Part shown: in pieces, positions 1 through 7,262 of the stretch
Position numbering within the stretch: position 1 is the stretch's first letter
Layout: each line of letters opens with the position of its first letter
NCBI GenBank assembly: GCA_021799915.1
Contig: JAJYZN010000003.1
Coordinates: forward strand, 1 to 33,489
DNA: 33,489 nucleotides
Reading direction: 5' to 3'
Origin: Actinomycetes bacterium
GTDB taxonomy: Bacteria > Actinomycetota > Acidimicrobiia > Acidimicrobiales > RAAP-2
Notes under the pieces: model-generated
The model's input: the letters and a program-made list of their open reading frames with translations, nothing else
Told to the model about the DNA's origin: nothing
Database searches by the model: none
Translations under genes and position numbers: made by a program

Positions 1-150
1 TACGCCGAGTCCAACGGGGTGGAGAACGTCCTCGTGAACGGGGTCGAGGTCGTGCGGCGGGGCGCGTTCACCGGGGAGCTTCCCGGGCGGATCCTGAGAT
101 CAGGTCGCGACACCGAGACTGTGAGAGCCGGGCAGGAGTGGCTCACCTGA
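1..150 (+). CDS. Amidohydrolase, N-acyl-D-amino-acid deacylase type (3' end only)
   Basis: An open frame enters from the left edge and stops at TGA 148-150, giving the last 49 residues of a protein. The tail reads [15 protein letters not shown], then [14 protein letters not shown]. This is the usual C-terminal beta-strand region of D-aminoacylase-type amidohydrolases, in which a metal-dependent TIM-barrel enzyme hydrolyses N-acyl-D-amino acids or related amides. The catalytic barrel and metal ligands lie outside the window, so the substrate cannot be judged. The gene converges on the metallopeptidase gene that ends at 263. Family assignment rests on the short conserved tail alone and is moderately sure. 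Confidence 0.6.
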   Translation, partial: YAESNGVENVLVNGVEVVRRGAFTGELPGRILRSGRDTETVRAGQEWLT

Positions 151-157
151 CGCGAGT

Positions 158-205
158 CCGGGTCGGGTGACCGGGTCGGGTGACCGGGTCGGGTGACCGG
201 GTTGG
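158..205. repeat. 13-bp tandem direct repeat with G-quadruplex pattern
   Basis: The unit ccgggtcgggtga occurs three times without change (158-170, 171-183, 184-196), followed by a partial fourth copy to 205. It makes seven GGG tracts on the plus strand separated by 2 or 5 bases, which fits the canonical G-quadruplex pattern. It lies in the 112-bp gap between two convergent genes, where a terminator would be expected. The role is inferred. Confidence 0.8.
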
Positions 206-262
206 ACCGGGGTGACGATCCCGAACTGGGAGCGGCCCGGCGACTGGGGTTGCCTCGGGGCC

Positions 263-997
263 TCACCCGACGGAGTCACCCCCGCAGGTGACGTCGGCCG
301 TGTCGTCGCTCGTGGCGGTGTCGTGATCACCACGGGACAGGCCGAGTGCGTAGCCTTCCAAGAAGATCGCCGCGTCCCGCTGACGGGGCAAGCGGTCGGC
401 AACCCGGTGGAATGCCGGCGAATGGTCCGGATGGACCAAGTGGGCCAGTTCATGGACGATGGTGGCGTCGAGCACCCAGTCGGGGACTGTGCGGAGTCGG
501 TTCGATATGCGGATTTCGCCGGTGGACGAGGTGCATGAGCCCCACCGGCGCGCCTGGTTCCCCACCCAGCGAATGGACCTCGGCCGGACGCCGTCGACGT
601 ATCGGTCGGCCAGGGTGGCGGCGCGCTCGGCCAGGAGATGGTCGGAGCCGCTGGTGCCGGGTCTCTTAGCCAGGACCCGAGCGACGAGCCACTCGATGGT
701 CTCGCTTCGACGGGGCTCCTGGAGGTGCGCTGGAAGGAGTACCACGATCTTCCCCTGGTCCCAGTAGGCGGCGCTCGTCTTCCTACGGCGGCTGCTGGAG
801 CGCACCTCGACCTGGGGGGGCGCCGGGGCTGTGGAGGCAGACCGGCCCGGGGGGCGGGGCTCCTGTGGTTCACCGTCGCCGTCGGGCTGCTCCGTGTCGA
901 AAGCGACACCTGGCTCCTGGGCCTCCTTGGTGATCCAGCGAAGGGGAAGCGTCGGAGGTGGGACGCCGATTTCCGGTCGTGTGGTCACGTGAGCCAT
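263..997 (-). CDS. YgjP/SprT-like zinc metallopeptidase (M48-type, DUF45)
   Basis: A 244-residue protein with an N-terminal low-complexity Pro/Arg-rich stretch (to about residue 70) and a C-terminal peptidase domain. The domain has RWGSC (about 151-155), followed by a short strand and turn, then HELAHLVHPDHSPAF with zinc ligands H182, H186 and H192 and catalytic E183. RWGSC plus HELAH and a following NHS/DHS histidine is the signature of the YgjP-like family, whose substrates are poorly known. I chose ATG 997 because GGTGACGG lies just upstream; a GTG seven codons earlier (1018) is possible. It lies downstream of the 2-hydroxyacid dehydrogenase gene on the same strand and may share its transcript. 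The protein is probably cytoplasmic, as no signal peptide is seen. Confidence 0.85.
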   Translation of the reverse strand: MAHVTTRPEIGVPPPTLPLRWITKEAQEPGVAFDTEQPDGDGEPQEPRPPGRSASTAPAPPQVEVRSSSRRRKTSAAYWDQGKIVVLLPAHLQEPRRSETIEWLVARVLAKRPGTSGSDHLLAERAATLADRYVDGVRPRSIRWVGNQARRWGSCTSSTGEIRISNRLRTVPDWVLDATIVHELAHLVHPDHSPAFHRVADRLPRQRDAAIFLEGYALGLSRGDHDTATSDDTADVTCGGDSVG

Positions 998-1063
998 TGT
1001 GCCGTCACCCTGTGACACAGCGGGGGATGTGCGGCTGCCGGCGGTACCCCGAAGGTGTGATCC

Positions 1064-2062
1064 TCAGGTCGGCCGCTCGAGCACTTCGGGGTTCACGATG
1101 TTGCGGGGCCGTGCCCCGGCCAAGATCCTGCACAGATCCTCGGCGATGCTCATCGTGTGGTTGGTCTCGGTGTCGTACGTGGCGCCACCGATGTGAGGGG
1201 TGAGCACGACGGAGTCCATCTGGGCCAGGGGATGGGTCGGGTCCAGCCATTCACCCTCGAAGTGGTCCAGGCCGGCACCCCTCACATGGCCGCTGGTGAG
1301 GGCTGCTACCAGAGAATCGGTGTCGTGAAGTTTTGCCCGGGCGGTGTTCAGGTAGATGACCCCCGGACGCATCCGCTCGAATGCCCGGGCATCGATCATC
1401 CCCACGGTCTCCCCCGTGGCCGGCGCGTGGACGGAGATCACGTCGCTCTTGGCGAGAAGGTCGTCCAAGGACGATGTGGCGTCGTCGGCATACGGATCGA
1501 AGGCGATCACGTTCATACCGAGCCCGCGAAGCCGCCAGCGGAGAGCCCGCCCCACGGCGCCCAGGCCGATCAGCCCGGCAGTCCGCCCGGCCAGCTCCCA
1601 GGCCCGGAAACGCTGGTACGGAATAGTCCCGTCCCGATAGATCTCCCCCTTCCGGACGTCGACGTCGGCAGGGAGCACCCTACGGTTCACGGCAAAGAGC
1701 AGGGCGATGGCCAGCTCGGCCACGGCGTCGGCGTTCCGACCCGGAGCGCGCAACACGGGGACTCCGGCCCGGGTGGCGGCTTCGATGTCCACGTTGTTCG
1801 GATCGCCGCGGCAGCTTCCCACTGCCACCAGGGGTAGCTCGAAGAGCGGACCGGCGCACTGATCGCTCTCCACCACGACCACCGTGGCACCTTCGGCCTG
1901 GACCCGTTCGGCCAGTTGCTCGGCGTTGTAGATGCGAAGCTTCGGCTGGTCGAGCCATGAGTCGAGGACCAGGTCGGCCAGATCCTCCAGAAGCTCCAGG
2001 CCGGGACCGCGTACAGCGGCAGTGACGAGTGCTTTCGGGCGGGTAGGAGTCATGTGCTCCAT
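1064..2062 (-). CDS. D-isomer-specific 2-hydroxyacid dehydrogenase
   Basis: A 332-residue NAD(P)-dependent dehydrogenase that would interconvert a 2-keto acid and a D-2-hydroxy acid. The nucleotide-binding Rossmann fold carries GLGAVG (166-171), and the catalytic trio is R242 (NTARAKL), E269 (DHFEGE) and H290 (TPHIGG). The length matches the family, which includes phosphoglycerate, glyoxylate/hydroxypyruvate and erythronate-type dehydrogenases; the substrate is not decided by sequence. ATG 2062 is four codons upstream of a second ATG (2053), and a GGAG precedes the second, so either could be used. It diverges from the FGGY kinase across a 39-bp gap holding an inverted repeat, which suggests joint regulation. 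The metallopeptidase follows downstream. Confidence 0.9.
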   Translation of the reverse strand: MEHMTPTRPKALVTAAVRGPGLELLEDLADLVLDSWLDQPKLRIYNAEQLAERVQAEGATVVVVESDQCAGPLFELPLVAVGSCRGDPNNVDIEAATRAGVPVLRAPGRNADAVAELAIALLFAVNRRVLPADVDVRKGEIYRDGTIPYQRFRAWELAGRTAGLIGLGAVGRALRWRLRGLGMNVIAFDPYADDATSSLDDLLAKSDVISVHAPATGETVGMIDARAFERMRPGVIYLNTARAKLHDTDSLVAALTSGHVRGAGLDHFEGEWLDPTHPLAQMDSVVLTPHIGGATYDTETNHTMSIAEDLCRILAGARPRNIVNPEVLERPT

Positions 2063-2074
2063 AATGGCCGGTTA

Positions 2075-2088
2075 TGACACAGATGTCA
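2075..2088. promoter_or_regulatory. Inverted repeat TGACA-N4-TGTCA, candidate operator
   Basis: A perfect 5-bp inverted repeat with a 4-bp spacer (TGACAcagaTGTCA) lies between the starts of the divergent 2-hydroxyacid dehydrogenase (2062) and FGGY kinase (2102). Its size and location fit an operator for a dimeric repressor controlling both genes. No regulator gene is adjacent, and a short palindrome can occur by chance. Confidence 0.35.
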
Positions 2089-2101
2089 GGTTGGTGGTGA
2101 G

Positions 2102-3613
2102 GTGACGGCGGCGCGGCGCCGGTCCGTGGTCACTGTTGGGGTCGACGTCGGTACGACGTCGGTGAAGGCGATCGCCGCCGACGCCGGCGGCCGGGTGATC
2201 GCACAGGTCCGGGTGCCGCACAGGATCGTGACGCCCGAGCCGGACCGCCTCGAGCATGTTGCCGACCAGGCGTGGAGGAACGGGCCTCGAAGAGCCTTTC
2301 GGAGGATCGCGGCGGCCGTCTCGGAGCAGGGAATGGAGACCGCCGGTGTCGCGGTGGCGTCGATGGTGCCTTCGCTCACCGCAGTGGACGCCACGGGGCG
2401 GGCCCTCCTACCCGGTCTGCTCTACGGAGACGTCCGAAGCTCGTGGCACCCCGCAAGTGCCGGAGAAGCCGGGCCGGCCTCCAGGGAAGGGCGGCCAGCT
2501 TCGGAGCCGATGCTTCCCGATGCCACCGGGTTCCTCATGTGGGCCGCGGACCAGGCGCCGGCTGCTTCGGGCTTCTGGCCGTGCCAGGGAATGGCGACGC
2601 ATGCACTGTCCGGGGTGGCCGCCCTGGACAGTGCCGCAGCCATGGTGTTCGGTGAGCTCTGCGGTCACAAGGGCTGGGACGGGCGAGCCCTCGGGAACCT
2701 GGGTGTCCGGGTCGACCAGATGCCCGCAGTGGTCCCGATGGGCGCCGCAGCGGGGACTCTTCCGGGATCGGACGCCGTGATCACCGGTGGATCCATCGAC
2801 GCCATGTGCGATCAGCTGGTAGCCGGAGCCACCGAGCCCGGGGATGTCCTGGCCATCTTCGGTGCAACTCTGGTCGTATGGGTGGTGACCGACCAATGGG
2901 TGGAGGTCCCTGGTTTGATCACCGTGCCCCACACCCATTCCGGTCGGGTGCTGGTGGGCGGGCCCAGCAACGCCGGGGCCCTGTTCGCCGACTGGGCAAG
3001 GCATCTCCTTCGGGGAGTGCGTCGACCTGGCCCTCGCTCTGGTCGGATGTGGGGAGAAGGAGCCCATGTGCGAGGAGTCGGTCAGGCGGGGGACGGCACT
3101 GCCGCTGGGGGTGGTGACGAGGTGTTCGGGTCGGACGGGCGAGACGGGGACCCAGGTCAGGTGCCGGTGTGGCTGCCGTACATCAGGGGAGAGCGGACCC
3201 CGTACAACGACCCCATGCTGCGCGCCAGCATCCATGGCTTGGATCTCACCCAAGGGCCAAGAGCGATCGAACGGGCAGTCTACGAGGCCAGCGGGTTCGT
3301 GATCCGACGGATACTCGATCGCTCCGGGATAGAAGGTCGTCGGGTAGTAGCCAGTGGGGGTGGTACCCGGGTCGAGCCCTGGATGGCGGGAGTGGCTGAT
3401 GCGACCGGCCTGCCGGTCGACGCCGTGTCCGTTCCCGACGGCGCCGCATACGGAGCAGCTTTTCTCGCCAGGGTGGCGGCCGGGATCGAACCGTCGATCG
3501 ATGAGGCGCGTCGGTGGGCGAGCACCGGACGGAGGATCGACCCAGATCCGGAATGGTCCCGGGCGGCCGAGAAGCGCTACCGGATGTTCACCGATCTGGG
3601 ACCGGGAACCTGA
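2102..3613 (+). CDS. FGGY-family carbohydrate kinase (xylulokinase-like)
   Basis: A 503-residue sugar kinase of the actin/hexokinase fold, expected to phosphorylate a ketose or polyol with ATP. It has the N-terminal phosphate-binding DVGTTSVKA (about 15-23), GERTPYNDP in the second domain and a C-terminal ATP-binding ASGGGTRVEPW. GTG 2102 is the start; the dehydrogenase diverges 39 bp upstream. Residues about 301-345 (bases 3002-3116) are unusually Gly/Arg-rich, and third-position G+C drops to 18 of 38 codons. The +1-shifted frame over the same stretch has 34 of 38. This suggests two compensating indels or an unusual linker. The fold is certain, the substrate is not. It converges on the SDR/ADH operon, suggesting one sugar or polyol pathway. 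Confidence 0.9.
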   Translation: MTAARRRSVVTVGVDVGTTSVKAIAADAGGRVIAQVRVPHRIVTPEPDRLEHVADQAWRNGPRRAFRRIAAAVSEQGMETAGVAVASMVPSLTAVDATGRALLPGLLYGDVRSSWHPASAGEAGPASREGRPASEPMLPDATGFLMWAADQAPAASGFWPCQGMATHALSGVAALDSAAAMVFGELCGHKGWDGRALGNLGVRVDQMPAVVPMGAAAGTLPGSDAVITGGSIDAMCDQLVAGATEPGDVLAIFGATLVVWVVTDQWVEVPGLITVPHTHSGRVLVGGPSNAGALFADWARHLLRGVRRPGPRSGRMWGEGAHVRGVGQAGDGTAAGGGDEVFGSDGRDGDPGQVPVWLPYIRGERTPYNDPMLRASIHGLDLTQGPRAIERAVYEASGFVIRRILDRSGIEGRRVVASGGGTRVEPWMAGVADATGLPVDAVSVPDGAAYGAAFLARVAAGIEPSIDEARRWASTGRRIDPDPEWSRAAEKRYRMFTDLGPGT

Positions 3614-3668
3614 GGGGACCACCTCGGACCGGGCCTGCGTTGGTCCCCGTTTCGGCCGGCCCCCGACT

Positions 3669-3750
3669 CCCGGCACTCAGCCTCCGACTCCCGGCACTCA
3701 GCCCCCGGCACTCAGCCTCCGGTCCCCAACCCCCGGTCCCCGGCACTCAG
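3669..3750. repeat. C-rich direct repeats (cccggcactcag x4)
   Basis: Exact copies of cccggcactcag lie at 3669-3680, 3690-3701, 3704-3715 and 3739-3750, separated by C-rich linkers; the C-rich run goes on to about 3777. On the minus strand this gives many GGGG tracts with 2-3 nt loops, a G-quadruplex pattern. The array fills the 187-bp gap (3614-3800) between the convergent FGGY kinase and alcohol dehydrogenase genes. I see no conventional terminator hairpin here. Confidence 0.75.
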
Positions 3751-3800
3751 CCTCCGGTCCCCGACCCCCGGCCCCCGATGGCTCGTGGGCATCACGGCTT

Positions 3801-5105
3801 TCAAGGGTGAAAGGCGACCTTCAACGCGCCGCTCAGATCGGGGCGGGCGAGCGCTCGTAGGGCATCCCACCACTGCGCCAAGCCGAAGCGGTGGGTGAGC
3901 ATCGGCGTGATATCGATCCGGCCGTCCTGCACGAGATCCAGGTAGTGGGCGATGGCGTGCTGACGAACTCCGTCGAGCTCTTCTATGCCAAAGGCATTGG
4001 AACCGGTCACATTCAGCTCCTTGAAGTAGACCGGCGTCCACTCCCAGCGCTGTGGAGTCGCCACTCCGGTGTAGACGAGAGAACCCCGCTCGGCGAGGAC
4101 GCGAACCGCAACTTCGAAAGTCTCGGCTTTGCCGATGGTGTCGTACACCACGTCGATGCCACCTGGTCGGGTCATGGGCAGGCCAAGCAAGGGGGCATGA
4201 AGGACGCCCCCGGACCATTTGGCCAGTGCTTCGACGAGTTCTTCTCGTGGCTCGTGTTCGACAACCAGTTCGGCACCGAACTGCCGCGCCATCGCCGCCT
4301 GGGCGGGGAACCGGGCGACCACGGCTACTTCCACTTCGGGGTAGAGAGCCCGGAGGATGGCGACGCTGGTGAGCCCGAGGGCGCCGGCGCCGTACACGAC
4401 GGCGCGTCCTCCTGAAGGAGGTGGATTTCGGACGATGGCATGAAACGATACCGAGAACGGATCGGCGAGCACGGCGGCCGTGTCGGACATCTCAGTGGGA
4501 ACACGGAAAGCCATCGAATCGTGCACCGCTAGCCGTTCTGCCCAAGCTCCCGGTGCATCAGTGATGACTCCGATGTGGACGCCGGGACCAAACGCACCCG
4601 AAGTGAAGTTCCAGCACAAGGTGAGATCCCCGTTCGAACACGGTGGGCAGGGGGGCGATATGCCGCGGGGTCCACACGTCAACCATGGGTTGATGACGAC
4701 CCGGTCACCGGGCTCCACACCTTTGGCCTCGGGTCCCAGCTCGAGAACCTCGGCCACGACCTCGTGGCCGGGGACGTGCGGAAGAGACGAGAATGCCGAC
4801 ATGGGGTTGTCCATGTCGCCCTCGTTGAAATCACCGAGCACCAACTTGGAATCGGACCCGCAGATCCCCGAGAGGATGGGGCGGGTGACGATCCAATCAG
4901 GGCGGAGCGGTCGGGCGTCCTCGATCTCGTGGAGGCCGAAGGGAAGTGACCTGATGAGCTCGTCCACTTCGCCCAGCTCGTCCACTTCGCCCAGCTCGTC
5001 TACATCGCCGTCGCCGGATGATCGTGCTCGAGTAGTTGCGCCGTGGGCGGGCGCGGGGATGATTTCTCCGGGGTCACGGGGGCTCCCGAACACAAGGGCC
5101 TTCAC
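3801..5105 (-). CDS. Zinc-dependent alcohol dehydrogenase (MDR superfamily)
   Basis: A 434-residue medium-chain dehydrogenase, probably oxidising a secondary alcohol or polyol with NAD(P). Catalytic zinc ligands fit C82 (CGSD) and H114-E115 (GHE); four cysteines at 144, 153, 156 and 164 resemble the structural zinc lobe. The Rossmann motif is VYGAGALG. Residues 35-50 are a tandem VDELGE-VDELGE-VDEL inserted in the N-terminal region, encoded by an 18-bp repeat. GTG 5105 overlaps the SDR stop as GTGA, so translation is coupled to the upstream SDR. The protein is about 60-80 residues longer than sorbitol or threonine dehydrogenases, partly because of the insertion. The substrate is unknown; the kinase nearby points to sugar or polyol metabolism. 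Confidence 0.9.
   Translation of the reverse strand: MKALVFGSPRDPGEIIPAPAHGATTRARSSGDGDVDELGEVDELGEVDELIRSLPFGLHEIEDARPLRPDWIVTRPILSGICGSDSKLVLGDFNEGDMDNPMSAFSSLPHVPGHEVVAEVLELGPEAKGVEPGDRVVINPWLTCGPRGISPPCPPCSNGDLTLCWNFTSGAFGPGVHIGVITDAPGAWAERLAVHDSMAFRVPTEMSDTAAVLADPFSVSFHAIVRNPPPSGGRAVVYGAGALGLTSVAILRALYPEVEVAVVARFPAQAAMARQFGAELVVEHEPREELVEALAKWSGGVLHAPLLGLPMTRPGGIDVVYDTIGKAETFEVAVRVLAERGSLVYTGVATPQRWEWTPVYFKELNVTGSNAFGIEELDGVRQHAIAHYLDLVQDGRIDITPMLTHRFGLAQWWDALRALARPDLSGALKVAFHP
4961..5009. repeat. 18-bp in-frame tandem repeat inside the ADH gene
   Basis: The unit cgtccacttcgcccagct occurs at 4961-4978 and 4979-4996, with a degenerate partial third copy to about 5009. It encodes the VDELGE repeats of the dehydrogenase. 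The unit length is a multiple of three, so slippage would change the acidic loop length without shifting the frame. Confidence 0.85.
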
Positions 5106-5923
5106 GCTTCTTCGACCTTTCTCTGGGCCTCGGATGCCGCGGCCATCGCTCGCATCCCGGCGAAGAACCCGTCAACGTCGACAGTCTTCATCTCGACCAC
5201 TGCCTTCATGTCAGGCACGTAGTGCTCGAAGAGCTCGCTGTCGATTGCCGTCAGGATCCCCTCCGCAACTTCGGATGCCGGCACCAGCGGGCCAGTGTAG
5301 GCGGGAGCATCGTTGCCCGGTTGATCCCAGATCTCGGTATCGATGGCTCCAGGAAGCACCAATTTCACCTGTACGCCAGTTCCGAGGAGGTCGGCGGCGA
5401 TTGCCTCACTCCAGCCGGCAAGAGCGAACTTCGACCCCGAGTACGCCGCTTCGGTCGCAATCCCCAACCTTCCGCCGAGGCTGGAAACGTTGACGATCGT
5501 CCCGCTACCCCGCTCCATCATGAGGGGCACGAGTTCGAGGGTCATCGCCACCGGCGTAAAATAGTTGACCTCCATGACCGCCCGAACTTCATCCATAGTC
5601 ACTCGGGTGACTGGTTTGCGCATGGGGATTCCTGCGTTGTTCACCAGTACATCCAGTCCGTTGTACGTCTCCCAGACCTCAGCCGCCAGGTGACGAGCGC
5701 GCTCCACGTCCGACAGGTCTGCGATCCACATCCGAGAGCTTGGAGCATGGGGGAGACATGTCTTGAGTACTTCGCCGAGCCGGTCTTGGCGTCGGGCAAC
5801 GAGGGCAACGGTTGTACCGCGCCGAGCCAGTAGCCGGGCCGTGGCCGCGCCTATCCCAGAGGACGCACCGGTCACCAGGACCACACGGTGGCCACGCGGC
5901 TCGCTCGTGTTCGCAGGCGTCAT
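5102..5923 (-). CDS. SDR-family short-chain dehydrogenase/reductase
   Basis: A 273-residue classical SDR oxidoreductase with NAD(P)-binding TGASSGIG (18-25), NNAG (95-98), N120, and catalytic S148, Y161 and K165 (YSGSK). The start is ATG 5923 with a purine-rich AGAGA upstream. A reading frame continues 36 codons further back but would run into tRNA-His. The stop overlaps the GTG of the alcohol dehydrogenase (GTGA), so the two form an operon and probably act in the same pathway. The tRNA-His gene ends 66 bp upstream on the same strand and could be cotranscribed. The substrate cannot be read from the sequence. Confidence 0.9.
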   Translation of the reverse strand: MTPANTSEPRGHRVVLVTGASSGIGAATARLLARRGTTVALVARRQDRLGEVLKTCLPHAPSSRMWIADLSDVERARHLAAEVWETYNGLDVLVNNAGIPMRKPVTRVTMDEVRAVMEVNYFTPVAMTLELVPLMMERGSGTIVNVSSLGGRLGIATEAAYSGSKFALAGWSEAIAADLLGTGVQVKLVLPGAIDTEIWDQPGNDAPAYTGPLVPASEVAEGILTAIDSELFEHYVPDMKAVVEMKTVDVDGFFAGMRAMAAASEAQRKVEEA

Positions 5924-5989
5924 TGATCGGGCTCTCTTCGGATGGTGGCTCCTCGCGGCCCAGCTTGCGCCCGGCCGTCGGATGGTTGG

Positions 5990-6064
5990 GGTGAGCGAGG
6001 GGACTTGAACCCCCGGCCTCCAGGGCCACAACCTGGCGCTCTAACCTGCTGAGCTACGCCCACC
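5990..6064 (-). tRNA. tRNA-His (GTG anticodon)
   Basis: Read on the minus strand, it folds as a cloverleaf. The acceptor GTGGGCG pairs with CGCTCAC, the anticodon stem CCAGG/CCTGG encloses loop TTGTGGC (anticodon GTG), and the T-arm is GGGGG-TTCAAGT-CCCCC. An extra G at 6064 (position -1) faces discriminator C73 at 5990, the identity pair special to bacterial tRNA-His. CCA is not encoded. Confidence 0.96.
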
Positions 6065-6192
6065 GAGAATGCCCAGTGTGCCACACGGCGGAGGGGTCCG
6101 ATGCGGGATCTCGAACTTGGGTGCGGAGATGGCGAGGTTGGCAACGGCTTCATTGGCGCAGCTCCCATGTCGGTGTGCAAGGCTTGGTGGAC

Positions 6193-6265
6193 GCCCCCGT
6201 GGCCGAGCGGATGAGGCAACGGACTTCTAATCCGTACCACGCAGGTTCGAATCCTGCCGGGGGCG
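6193..6265 (+). tRNA. tRNA-Arg (TCT anticodon)
   Basis: Acceptor GCCCCCG pairs with CGGGGGC, and G6265 is the discriminator. The anticodon stem ACGGA/TCCGT encloses CTTCTAA, giving anticodon TCT, which reads AGA/AGG. The T-arm is GCAGG-TTCGAAT-CCTGC. CCA is not encoded. It diverges from tRNA-His. The 245 bp that follow, up to the response regulator stop, show no gene. Confidence 0.96.
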
Positions 6266-6510
6266 CCGAATGAGGTCTTCACCTTTTGATGGGGCCCACT
6301 TCACGTCTGGCCGGCCGTCATAGTCGCTGCCCACGCATCGTGCCACAGCGCTGCGACACGCCGGGCCAGAGTCGCCTCGGACCCGAGCGGTCGGTCGATG
6401 TGCCGATGTCGGGTTCCCGACGTCCAGTGGTCGAGCCGGCACGACGAGGAAGCTCACTTGCTGCAACGGCCGACGATCTCCCGGCGAACCGTCAGCCAGA
6501 TGGCGGGCCG

Positions 6511-7242
6511 TCAGCCGGACAGTGGTCCGAGGGGATCTGTGTGGCCGCTCGTTCCCCGGCGCTCCATGCCCCTCGCCCGATTGACGAAGTCGACCACGGC
6601 TCGCCATTCGGGCACGTCGAGGTGTCTCGACGCGCTGACCGGGCTGACCGGCGAGAGGCCGGCGAGCCTTGCCATCTCCCGTCGGACCCTCATGATCGAA
6701 CGCCGCGAAAGGGCAAGCGTCTTCTGGGAGCGTCTTCCGTCAAATGCATCAACCAGACCCTCGTCCTCCAAGAAGTGGAGCGCAGCATTGGGCCGGGACC
6801 GGGGGCCAAGCCCCAGCTTGGCGAGCACGGCCGGCTCGGGGGGCCGGACGCGGCGGGCCGGATCGGGCGAATTGATCGCCGCCAAGAGGAGGTCGAGGTC
6901 CTTGACGTCCTGGTGACGGTAGAAGTAGTCGGCACCGGCCTCGGCCATTCTGAGGCGCAAGAACGCGTTGCCGAAGTGGCCGCTGATCACGATGACCAGG
7001 GTCGGGCTCTGTGCCTCGTGGGCCCTGATGGCTTCGACCACGCGGACGCCGGGGAACCGGTCGAAGGGTTCGGTTGCGTCATGGGCGTCGACCAGGGCCA
7101 CGTCGACCTTGGTCCACGAGCTCCCGTAGTCCATCGCTTCGCGCGGCGACAGCTCGACGACGGCGTACCCGTGGAGCTCGCCCAGAGCGGCCGCGCGTCC
7201 GTGCCTCACCCAGAGGTCGTCGTCGACAATTGCCACTCGCAC
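6511..7242 (-). CDS. Response-regulator-like protein with atypical receiver
   Basis: A 243-residue protein. Residues 1-125 form a CheY-like receiver: acidic pocket D7-D8-D9, likely phosphoacceptor D52 (VALVDAHD) and S87 (VISG) in the Thr/Ser switch position. The conserved lysine at the end of beta-5 appears replaced (ADYFYRHQD), so phosphorylation signalling may be altered. The C-terminal part (about 130-243) is basic and has a helix-turn-helix-like stretch around SQKTLALSRRSIMRVRREM, suggesting DNA binding, though it is not a clear NarL or OmpR domain. No histidine kinase is adjacent. The GTG start lies 6 nt after a TAACGT -10 box, so the mRNA may be leaderless. It is a response regulator with fair certainty; its targets are unknown. 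Confidence 0.75.
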   Translation of the reverse strand: MRVAIVDDDLWVRHGRAAALGELHGYAVVELSPREAMDYGSSWTKVDVALVDAHDATEPFDRFPGVRVVEAIRAHEAQSPTLVIVISGHFGNAFLRLRMAEAGADYFYRHQDVKDLDLLLAAINSPDPARRVRPPEPAVLAKLGLGPRSRPNAALHFLEDEGLVDAFDGRRSQKTLALSRRSIMRVRREMARLAGLSPVSPVSASRHLDVPEWRAVVDFVNRARGMERRGTSGHTDPLGPLSG

Positions 7243-7248
7243 GCAAGT

Positions 7249-7254
7249 ACGTTA
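7249..7254 (-). promoter_or_regulatory. -10 box (TAACGT) of the response regulator gene
   Basis: On the minus strand, TAACGT is followed by 6 nt (acttgc) and then the GTG start at 7242. No Shine-Dalgarno lies between them. This spacing fits a leaderless transcript. No good -35 is visible. Confidence 0.4.
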
Positions 7255-7262
7255 TCGAAGCG

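Noticed and set aside
158..205. CRISPR array
   Set aside because: Head-to-tail repeats with no spacers; no cas genes. The same holds for 3669-3750 and 13509-13560.
2408..3676. 422-residue open frame opposite the FGGY kinase
   Set aside because: Antisense shadow with Pro/Gly/Arg-rich sequence; the plus strand encodes clear kinase motifs.
5924..6031. N-terminal extension of the SDR gene
   Set aside because: It runs into the tRNA-His gene, and the SDR fold begins normally from ATG 5923.
5990..6265. tRNA-linked integration site
   Set aside because: Neither tRNA has a duplicated 3' end in the window, and no integrase is nearby.
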